Shown here: one piece after another, positions 56,284 to 64,000 of the stretch
How the letters are laid out: each line of letters starts with the position of its first letter
How positions within the stretch are numbered: the first letter of the stretch is position 1
Notes under the pieces: model-generated
Told to the model about the DNA's origin: nothing
Databases searched by the model: none
The model's input: only the letters and a program-made list of their open reading frames with translations
NCBI RefSeq assembly: GCF_019139675.1
Contig: NZ_CP077077.1
Span: forward strand, 5,270,001-5,334,000
DNA length: 64,000 nt
Reading direction: 5' to 3'
DNA from: Pseudomonas maumuensis
Lineage (GTDB): Bacteria; Pseudomonadota; Gammaproteobacteria; Pseudomonadales; Pseudomonadaceae
Program-made: the position numbers and the translations under genes

Positions 56284-57981
56284 ATGTCCCAAGAATTCGA
56301 TTACATCATCGTCGGTGCCGGTTCGGCCGGTAACACCCTGGCCACCCGCCTGACCGAAGACGCCAGCGTCACCGTCCTGCTGCTCGAAGCCGGCGGCCCG
56401 GACTACCGCTTCGACTTCCGCACCCAGATGCCAGCCGCCCTGGCCTTCCCCCTGCAGGGCCGTCGCTACAACTGGGCCTACGAGACCGACCCGGAGCCGC
56501 ACATGGACGGCCGCCGCATGGAATGTGGTCGCGGCAAGGGCCTGGGTGGCTCCTCGCTGATCAACGGCATGTGCTACATCCGCGGCAACGCCATGGACTT
56601 CGACGGCTGGGCTGAACTGCCGGGCCTGGAAGACTGGACCTACCTGGACTGCCTGCCGTACTTCCGTAAAGCCGAAACCCGCGACATCGGCCCGAACGAC
56701 TACCACGGCGGCGAAGGCCCGGTCAGCGTGGCCACGCCGAAAGCCGGCAACAACCCGCTGTTCCACGCCATGGTCGAGGCCGGTGTGCAGGCCGGTTACC
56801 CGCGTACCGAAGACCTCAACGGCTACCAGCAGGAAGGCTTCGGCCCGATGGACCGTTCGGTGACCAAGAAAGGCCGCCGCTCGAGCACCGCTCGCGGCTA
56901 CCTGGACCAGGCCAAGAAACGTCCGAACCTGACCATCGTCACCCACGCCCTCAGCGACCGCGTGCTGTTCGACAACAAGCGCGCTGTTGGCGTGACCTAC
57001 CTGGTCGGTGATAGCGAAGAGCGCGTCGAAGCCCGTGCGCGCAAGGAAGTCATCGTTTCTTCCGGTGCCATCGCCTCGCCGCAACTGCTGCAGCGCTCCG
57101 GCGTCGGCCCGCGTGCCCTGCTGGAAAGCCTCGACATCCCGGTGGTCCACGACCTGCCGGGCGTCGGCGAGAACCTGCAGGACCACCTCGAGCTGTACCT
57201 GCAGTACGCCTGCACCCAGCCGGTGTCGCTGTACCCGTCGCTGCTGTGGTGGAACCAGCCGGCCATCGGTGCCGAGTGGCTGTTCAACGGCACCGGCATC
57301 GGCGCCAGCAACCAGTTCGAGGCCGGTGGTTTCATCCGCACCCGTCCTGAATTCAAGTGGCCGAACATCCAGTACCACTTCCTGCCGGTGGCGATTAACT
57401 ACAACGGCTCGAACGGTGTGAAAGAGCACGGCTTCCAGGCGCACATGGGCTCCATGCGCTCGCCGGCCCGTGGTCGCATCCAGGCCAAGTCGAAGAACCC
57501 GCGCCAGCACCCGAGCATCCTGTTCAACTACATGTCCACCGAGCAGGACTGGCAGGAATTCCGCGACGGCATCCGCCTGACCCGCGAAATCATGGCCCAG
57601 CCGGCGCTGGACCCGTACCGCGGCCGCGAGATCAGCCCGGGCGCGCACGTGCAGACCGATGAAGAGCTGGACAAATTCATCCGCGAGCACGCCGAAACCG
57701 CCTTCCACCCGTCCTGCTCGTGCAAGATGGGCACCGACGACATGGCGGTGGTCGACGGCGAAGGCCGTGTGCATGGCATGCAGGGCTTGCGCGTGGTCGA
57801 CGCATCGATCATGCCGCTGATCATCACCGGCAACCTCAACGCCACCACGATCATGATCGCCGAGAAGATCTCGGACAAGATCCGTGGCCGCAAGCCGCTG
57901 CCGCGCAGCACCGCCAAGTACTACGTGGCGGGCGATGCACCGGTGAAGGGCAAGCCGATGCGTGAGGTGAAGCAGGCCTGA
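56284..57981 (+). CDS. betA: Choline dehydrogenase BetA
   Basis: FAD-dependent, membrane-associated GMC oxidoreductase that converts choline to betaine aldehyde. It has 565 residues. The FAD-binding motif is [18 protein letters not shown] at the N-terminus; the GMC signatures [20 protein letters not shown] and [15 protein letters not shown] follow, and the active-site region has [10 protein letters not shown] and DASIMP. The ATG at 56284 is preferred over an in-frame upstream start; CGAGGG lies upstream. It is the last gene of betIBA, followed by a repeat and a terminator. Confidence 0.97.
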   Translation: MSQEFDYIIVGAGSAGNTLATRLTEDASVTVLLLEAGGPDYRFDFRTQMPAALAFPLQGRRYNWAYETDPEPHMDGRRMECGRGKGLGGSSLINGMCYIRGNAMDFDGWAELPGLEDWTYLDCLPYFRKAETRDIGPNDYHGGEGPVSVATPKAGNNPLFHAMVEAGVQAGYPRTEDLNGYQQEGFGPMDRSVTKKGRRSSTARGYLDQAKKRPNLTIVTHALSDRVLFDNKRAVGVTYLVGDSEERVEARARKEVIVSSGAIASPQLLQRSGVGPRALLESLDIPVVHDLPGVGENLQDHLELYLQYACTQPVSLYPSLLWWNQPAIGAEWLFNGTGIGASNQFEAGGFIRTRPEFKWPNIQYHFLPVAINYNGSNGVKEHGFQAHMGSMRSPARGRIQAKSKNPRQHPSILFNYMSTEQDWQEFRDGIRLTREIMAQPALDPYRGREISPGAHVQTDEELDKFIREHAETAFHPSCSCKMGTDDMAVVDGEGRVHGMQGLRVVDASIMPLIITGNLNATTIMIAEKISDKIRGRKPLPRSTAKYYVAGDAPVKGKPMREVKQA

Positions 57982-57998
57982 ACCTGCGCCGACTCAAT

Positions 57999-58056
57999 CG
58001 CGGATAAATCCGCTCCTACAAACGCGTAGCACCTTGTAGGAGCGGATTCATCCGCG
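57999..58056. repeat. REP-type inverted repeat, second family
   Basis: CGCGGATAAATCCGCTCCTA with CAA (57999-58022) faces TTGTAGGAGCGGATTCATCC with GCG (58034-58056), nearly complementary. The CGCGGAT-GCTCCTACA sequence differs from the GCCGGCAAGCCGGC family and is the only copy of its type in the window. Confidence 0.85.
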
Positions 58057-58080
58057 AAGGGCCAGCACTGACCACACAAG

Positions 58081-58106
58081 AAAAGGCACCTTACGAGGTG
58101 CCTTTT
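58081..58106 (+). terminator. Terminator after betA
   Basis: AAAAGGCACCT-TACG-AGGTGCCTTTT is a perfect 11-bp stem with flanking A and T tracts, about 100 bp after the betA stop. It ends the bet operon before nhaP2. Confidence 0.92.
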
Positions 58107-58223
58107 CTACATCTGCAGAAACGCTTTACAGGCTGCCAATTCATCAGGTTAGAATCGATTGGCACGCGACCTGCTAGTTCACAGTTGCAAGTTCCTTTCC
58201 CCGCTGTCCCGGAGTACCTGCCT

Positions 58224-59966
58224 TTGGATGCAAGCACCATCAACAGCCTGTTCCTGATCGGCGCATTGCTGGTGGGCGCAAGTATCCTGGTCAGCTCGCT
58301 GTCATCGCGCCTGGGCATCCCCATCCTGGTCATCATCCTCGCCGTCGGCATGGTCGCGGGCGTGGACGGTGGCGGCATCATCTTCAACAATTACCCGACC
58401 GCCTACCTGGTGGGCAACCTGGCCCTCGCCGTCATCCTGCTCGACGGCGGCCTGCGCACCCGCGTGGCGAGTTTTCGCGTGGCGTTGTGGCCGGCGCTGT
58501 CGCTAGCCACGGTGGGCGTGTTGATCACCACCGGCCTGACTGGCATGGTCGCCGCCTGGCTGTTCGACCTGAGCCTGATCCAAGGCCTGCTGATCGGCGC
58601 CATCGTCGGCTCCACCGACGCCGCGGCAGTGTTCTCGCTGCTCGGCGGCAAGGGCCTCAACGAACGGGTAACCGCCACCCTGGAGATCGAGTCGGGCAGC
58701 AACGACCCGATGGCGGTGTTCCTCACCGTGACCCTGATCGACATGATCGCCAGCGGCCAGACCGGCCTGCACTGGAGCCTGCTCACCCACCTGCTGCGCG
58801 AGTTCGGCATCGGCGGCCTGCTGGGCCTGGGCGGCGGCTGGCTGATGCTGCAACTGGTCAACCGCATCAACCTGGCCGGCGGCCTGTACCCGATCCTGGT
58901 GGTGGCCGGCGGCCTAGTGGTGTTTTCCCTGACCAACACCCTGCACGGCAGCGGCTTCCTCGCCGTGTACCTGTGCGGCCTGGTGCTGGGCAACAAGCCG
59001 ATCCGCAGCCGCCACGGCATCCTGCACATGCTCGACGGCATGGCCTGGCTGGCCCAGATCGGCATGTTCCTGGTGCTCGGTCTGCTGGTCACGCCCCACG
59101 ATCTGCTGCCCATCGCCCTGCCGGCCCTGGGCCTGGCACTGTGGATGATCCTGGTGGCCCGGCCCCTGTCGGTGGTCGCCGCCCTGCTGCCATTCAAGGC
59201 CTTCCATGGCCGCGAGAAAGGCTTCATCAGCTGGGTCGGCCTGCGCGGTGCGGTGCCGATCATCCTGGCGGTGTTCCCGCTGATGGCCGGCCTGCCCCAG
59301 GCCCAGCTGTTCTTCAACCTGGCGTTCTTCATCGTGCTGGTGTCGCTGTTGGTGCAAGGCACCAGCCTGCCGTGGATGGCCAAGCTGCTGAAGGTCACGG
59401 TACCGCCGGACCCGGCACCGATTTCCCGCTCCGCGCTCGAAGTGCATGTCACCAGCGAGTGGGAGCTGTTCGTCTACCGCCTGGGCGCCGAAAAATGGTG
59501 CATCGGCGCCGCCCTGCGCGAGCTGAAGATGCCTGAAGGCACACGGATCGCCGCACTGTTCCGCAGCGAGCAACTGCTGCATCCGTCGGGCAGCACGGTG
59601 CTGGAAGTCGGCGACATGCTTTGCGTGATCGGCCACGAACATAACCTGCCGGCGCTGGGCAAGCTGTTCAGCCAGGCGCCACAGCGCGGCCTGGACCTGC
59701 GCTTCTTCGGCGACTTCGTCCTCGAAGGCGATGCCGAGCTGGGCGCGGTGGCTGCACTTTATGGCCTGAAACTCGATGGCCTGGATGCGAAAATGCCGCT
59801 GGCACAGTTCATCCGACAAAAGGTCGGAGGCGCTCCAGTAGTAGGCGACCAGATCGAATGGCACGGCACGATCTGGACCGTCGCGGTCATGGACGGGAAC
59901 AAGATCCAGAAAGTGGGCGTCAGATTCCCCGAAGGTACCCGCCCCGGCCCCGGGCTGTTCCTCTAA
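58224..59966 (+). CDS. nhaP2: Potassium/proton antiporter NhaP2 (CvrA)
   Basis: Inner-membrane CPA1 antiporter for K+/H+ exchange and cell-volume or pH control. It has 580 residues: 12-13 membrane segments to about residue 395 (e.g. [20 protein letters not shown], and the ion site [20 protein letters not shown] followed by [13 protein letters not shown]), an RCK_C/TrkA_C domain at about 405-490, and a CorC/HlyC-like domain to the end. The start is TTG at 58224 with GGAG 9 bp upstream, giving [13 protein letters not shown], the family N-terminus; no ATG is suitably placed. Confidence 0.94.
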   Translation: MDASTINSLFLIGALLVGASILVSSLSSRLGIPILVIILAVGMVAGVDGGGIIFNNYPTAYLVGNLALAVILLDGGLRTRVASFRVALWPALSLATVGVLITTGLTGMVAAWLFDLSLIQGLLIGAIVGSTDAAAVFSLLGGKGLNERVTATLEIESGSNDPMAVFLTVTLIDMIASGQTGLHWSLLTHLLREFGIGGLLGLGGGWLMLQLVNRINLAGGLYPILVVAGGLVVFSLTNTLHGSGFLAVYLCGLVLGNKPIRSRHGILHMLDGMAWLAQIGMFLVLGLLVTPHDLLPIALPALGLALWMILVARPLSVVAALLPFKAFHGREKGFISWVGLRGAVPIILAVFPLMAGLPQAQLFFNLAFFIVLVSLLVQGTSLPWMAKLLKVTVPPDPAPISRSALEVHVTSEWELFVYRLGAEKWCIGAALRELKMPEGTRIAALFRSEQLLHPSGSTVLEVGDMLCVIGHEHNLPALGKLFSQAPQRGLDLRFFGDFVLEGDAELGAVAALYGLKLDGLDAKMPLAQFIRQKVGGAPVVGDQIEWHGTIWTVAVMDGNKIQKVGVRFPEGTRPGPGLFL

Positions 59967-60001
59967 ACTCCGATTTGCCGCGTAACACAAGAACTCTGCC
60001 T

Positions 60002-63000
60002 ATGTCCCTGCGTGACCATTGCCGCGCAGCCCTGTTGGGGCTGTGCCTGACCCTCTCGTTCGCCGCCGGCGCGGTGGAAATCCCGACCACTCCGGGCATC
60101 CAGAGCAGCCTGAGCAAGATCGCCGAGCGCAAACTGCCGGAAACCGAGCAGAAAGCCGTGCAGCAGGTGCTGGAGCAGACCCTGGCGCTGCTCAACGCCC
60201 GCGACGACAGCGAAAGGAAGCTCGAAGCCCTCAAGCAGCAGTTGGCCAACGCCCCCCAGGAGATCCGCGACAGCCAGCGCGAGCTGATCAAGCTCAAGGC
60301 CTCCAGCGTCGTGCCCGTGGCGCAGCGCTACGCCAACCTGACGGTGCCGCAGCTCGAGCAGATGCTCAGCGAACGCAGCACCCAGCAGGGCGATCTGCAG
60401 AAGGCGCTGTCCGAAGCCAACAGCCTGATCATCAACTCCCAGACCCGTCCCGAGCGAGCCCAGGCCGAGATCAGCGGCAACCAGATGCGTGCCCAGCAGA
60501 TCAACAACAGCCTCAAGAGCGGCAAGGACAACGGCAAGTCGATCAATGCCGACCAGCGCAACCAGCTCAACGCCGAGCTAGCCTCGCTCAACGCCCTGAC
60601 CCTGCTGCGCCGCCAGGAACTGGCCGGCAACAGCGTGCTGCAGGACCTGGGCAACGCCCGCCACGACCTGCTGATCGAACGCGCCGCAAGGCTGGAACAG
60701 GAAATCCAGGACCTGCAGACGCTGATCAACGAAAAGCGCCTGGCACAGTCGCAACAGGCCGTCACCCGCCAGTCGATCGAGGCGCAGAAGGCCGGCGGCA
60801 GCAACTTGCTGGCCACCGAAAGCACCGCCAACCTGCAGCTGTCCGACTACCTGCTGCGCAGCACCGACCGCCTCAACGAGGTGACCCAGCAGAACCTGCG
60901 CACCAAGCAGCAGCTCGACAGCCTCACCCAGGCCGACCAGGCCCTGGACGAGCAGATCAACGTGCTCAAGGGCAGCCTGTTGCTGTCGAAGATCCTGTAC
61001 AAGCAGAAGCAGGCCCTGCCGCACCTGAAGCTCGACCGCAACCTGGCCGACCAGATCGCCGATATCCGTCTGTACCAGTTCGAGATCAACCAGGAACGCG
61101 AACAGATGAGCAGCCCGTCCAACTATGTGGACAAGCTGCTGGCCAACCAGCCCGAGGAAGATGTCACCCCGCAGTTGCGCAAGGCCCTGCTGGAAGTGGC
61201 GATCACCCGCGGCGACCTGCTTGAGCGGTTGAACCGCGAGCTGTCGGCGCTGCTCAACGAATGCATCACCCTGCAACTGAACCAGAAACAACTGCTGAGC
61301 ACCGCCCAGAACCTGCGCACCACGCTGGAAGAGCAGATGTTCTGGATCCCCAGCAACAAGCCGCTTGACTGGCAGTGGCTGCGCCAAGTGCCCGAGGGCC
61401 TGGCCTACCAGGTGGCCAGCCTGCCCTGGGGCGCCGGCATCAAGGAACTGGGCGACGGCCTGGTGCAGCAGCCGCTGCTGTTCCTGCCGCTGATCCTGGT
61501 GATCGGCGCCCTGCTGTGGCGGCGCAAGGCCCTGTACCGGCGCCTGGGCAAGGTCCACCAGGACATCGGCCACTTCAAGCGCGACAGCCAGTGGCATACG
61601 CCCCAGGCGATCCTGATCAACATCCTGCTGGCAATGCCGGTGGCCCTGGCGCTTACCCTGGGCAGCTACGCCCTGCAACTCGACGCCCGCGGGCAGAACG
61701 CCAACCTCGGCGCCGCCCTGTGGCAGATCGCCCAGGCCTGGCTGGTGTTCTACACCGCCTACCGCATCCTTGCCCCGGGCGGCGTTGCCGAGATTCACTT
61801 CCGCTGGCACAAGCCCCAGGTCGAGTTCCTGCGCGGCTGGGTGCGCCGGCTCGGTACCGTGGTGCTGGCCCTGGTCGGCGTGGTGGCGGTGGCCGAGCAC
61901 CAGCCCTCGGCGCTGGCCGACGATGTGCTCGGCATCGGCGTGGTGCTGACCTGCTATGCACTGATGGCCTGGCTGCTCAGCCGACTGCTGCTGAGCAGCC
62001 CCGCGCACCAGGACACCTCGCTGTTCCGCAAGGCGGTCGGCGTGGCCTTCACCGCCCTGCCCATCGCCCTGTTCGTGGCAGTGTGCTTCGGCTACTACTA
62101 CACCGCCCTCAAGCTTACCGACCGGCTGATCTACACCCTTTACCTGCTGTTGTTCTGGCTGGTGATCGAGGCCGCGTTCGTGCGTGGCCTGTCGGTGGCG
62201 GCGCGGCGCCTGGCCTACCAGCGCGCCCTGAGCAAACGCCAGGCCGCCAAGGAGGGCCTGGATGGCGAGGTGGTGGTCGAGGAGCCGACCCTGGACATCG
62301 AGCAGGTCAACCAGCAGTCACTGCGCCTGATCCGCCTGGCTCTGCTCGGCGGCTTCATCGGCGGTTTGTACTGGGTCTGGGCGGATCTGATCACCGTGTT
62401 CGCCTACCTCAACAACATCACCCTGTACGAGTACAGCAGCGGCACCGGCGCGGCTGCCAGCATGGTGCCGATCAGCCTCGGCGACCTGCTTGGTGCCATG
62501 GTCATCGCCGGCATCGCCGTGGCCCTGGCCAGCAACCTGCCCGGCCTGCTCGAAGTGCTGGTGCTGTCGCGACTGAACCTGGCCCAGGGCAGCGCGTACG
62601 CCATTACCACGCTGTTGTCCTATGTGATCGCCGGGGTCGGTATCGTCAGCACCCTGGCCACCCTCGGAGTCAGCTGGGACAAGCTGCAGTGGCTGGTCGC
62701 GGCCCTGTCACTGGGCCTGGGCTTCGGCATGCAGGAGATCTTCGCCAACTTCATCTCCGGCATCATGATCCTGTTCGAACGCCCGGTACGCATCGGCGAC
62801 ACCATCACCATCGGCAACCTGTCCGGCACGGTGAGCAAGATCCGCATCCGCGCCACCACCATCACCGACTTCGATCGCAAGGACATCATCGTCCCCAACA
62901 AGACCTTCATCACCGGTCAGCTGATCAACTGGTCGCTGACCGATACGGTCACCCGGGTGACATTGAAGCTGGGCATCGACTATGGCTCGGACCTGGACCT

Positions 63001-63307
63001 GGTGCGCGACCTGCTGCTCAAGGGCGCCCACGAGAACCCACGGGTGCTCAAGGACCCGGAACCGCTGGTGTACTTCCTCAACTTCGGCGAAAGCTCGCTG
63101 GACCACGAGCTGCGCATGCATGTGCGCGACCTCGGTGATCGCAACCCGACGCTGGACGAGCTCAACCGCTATATCAACCGTGAGTTCAAGGCGCACAACA
63201 TCAAGATCTCGGTGCGCCAGGTGGAGGTGTTCCTCATGGACGCGAAGAACGGCAAGCAGCAGTTGATCCCGATGGACAGCAAACCAGACAGCACGCCGCC
63301 GAGCTGA
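60002..63307 (+). CDS. MscK/KefA-type mechanosensitive channel
   Basis: Large inner-membrane channel of 1101 residues, opening under turgor stress. It has a signal peptide (MSLRDHCRAALLGLCLTLSF, then AAGA), a long periplasmic coiled-coil domain (about 30-480), a set of membrane helices (about 490-880), and the MscS pore and cytoplasmic domain at about 885-1090 (GLGFGMQEIFANFISGIMIL, then FERPVRIGDTITIGNLSGTV). Length and layout fit MscK (KefA) or MscM (YjeP); these cannot be separated from sequence alone. The start at 60002 is chosen because it gives the signal peptide; the frame is open further upstream within nhaP2. Confidence 0.92.
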   Translation: MSLRDHCRAALLGLCLTLSFAAGAVEIPTTPGIQSSLSKIAERKLPETEQKAVQQVLEQTLALLNARDDSERKLEALKQQLANAPQEIRDSQRELIKLKASSVVPVAQRYANLTVPQLEQMLSERSTQQGDLQKALSEANSLIINSQTRPERAQAEISGNQMRAQQINNSLKSGKDNGKSINADQRNQLNAELASLNALTLLRRQELAGNSVLQDLGNARHDLLIERAARLEQEIQDLQTLINEKRLAQSQQAVTRQSIEAQKAGGSNLLATESTANLQLSDYLLRSTDRLNEVTQQNLRTKQQLDSLTQADQALDEQINVLKGSLLLSKILYKQKQALPHLKLDRNLADQIADIRLYQFEINQEREQMSSPSNYVDKLLANQPEEDVTPQLRKALLEVAITRGDLLERLNRELSALLNECITLQLNQKQLLSTAQNLRTTLEEQMFWIPSNKPLDWQWLRQVPEGLAYQVASLPWGAGIKELGDGLVQQPLLFLPLILVIGALLWRRKALYRRLGKVHQDIGHFKRDSQWHTPQAILINILLAMPVALALTLGSYALQLDARGQNANLGAALWQIAQAWLVFYTAYRILAPGGVAEIHFRWHKPQVEFLRGWVRRLGTVVLALVGVVAVAEHQPSALADDVLGIGVVLTCYALMAWLLSRLLLSSPAHQDTSLFRKAVGVAFTALPIALFVAVCFGYYYTALKLTDRLIYTLYLLLFWLVIEAAFVRGLSVAARRLAYQRALSKRQAAKEGLDGEVVVEEPTLDIEQVNQQSLRLIRLALLGGFIGGLYWVWADLITVFAYLNNITLYEYSSGTGAAASMVPISLGDLLGAMVIAGIAVALASNLPGLLEVLVLSRLNLAQGSAYAITTLLSYVIAGVGIVSTLATLGVSWDKLQWLVAALSLGLGFGMQEIFANFISGIMILFERPVRIGDTITIGNLSGTVSKIRIRATTITDFDRKDIIVPNKTFITGQLINWSLTDTVTRVTLKLGIDYGSDLDLVRDLLLKGAHENPRVLKDPEPLVYFLNFGESSLDHELRMHVRDLGDRNPTLDELNRYINREFKAHNIKISVRQVEVFLMDAKNGKQQLIPMDSKPDSTPPS

Positions 63308-64000
<693 letters not shown>

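Overview
The window is a 64 kb piece of a Pseudomonas chromosome, most likely from the P. putida group. The evidence is gene content and order (hut genes, fbp, glgP, typA, thiI, glnA-ntrBC, secB-grxC, gpmI, betT-betIBA, nhaP2), the high GC, and the many GCCGGCAAGCCGGC-type REP repeats typical of this group. About 34 of the genes are ordinary core genes. No rRNA, tRNA, CRISPR array, transposase, integrase or origin was seen.

Region 1 (1-6646) is the histidine utilisation locus. hutU, hutH and the start of an amino-acid permease run leftwards. hutC (repressor) and hutD form a second leftward unit, and hutF is divergent from hutC. Two TGTA-N2-TACA palindromes mark likely HutC operators. Region 2 (6653-18141) is housekeeping: two small lipoproteins, an amino-acid-type chemoreceptor, a DUF924 protein with fbp, glgP, a YkgJ-type cysteine-cluster protein, typA and thiI. 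Region 3 (18142-23508) is the nitrogen control block. glnA and ntrBC each carry an NtrC-like palindrome and a GG-N10-GC sigma54 promoter, and a secreted-type chorismate mutase gene lies between them. Region 4 (23591-32336) holds an AT-richer orphan RHS-core gene, a membrane protein whose start codon overlaps that of divergent trmL, secB-grxC-rhodanese, gpmI, and an envC-like/ctp/yibQ cell-envelope run.

Region 5 (32458-51422) is the remarkable part. Four tandem genes on the minus strand encode giant paralogous proteins of 1546, 1549, 1557 and 1503 residues, about 18.7 kb in all. They share an N-terminal RPTLR motif, a string of conserved blocks at nearly the same residue positions, a central hydrophobic segment near residue 700, a diverged helical region (about 900-1270), and a C-terminal H-[LF]-H-[YL]...HLK module. 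They look like the large Pseudomonas proteins annotated as DUF6543/dermonecrotic-toxin-domain proteins, whose function is unproven. The promoter-proximal copy is cut by an in-frame TGA 35 codons before its conserved C-terminus. The leaders of the four genes can fold hairpins that cover the ribosome binding site.

Region 6 (51560-64000) returns to core genes: choline transporter betT divergent from betIBA with a 20-bp palindromic BetI operator, potassium/proton antiporter nhaP2, an MscK-type mechanosensitive channel, and the start of selO, which runs off the right edge.
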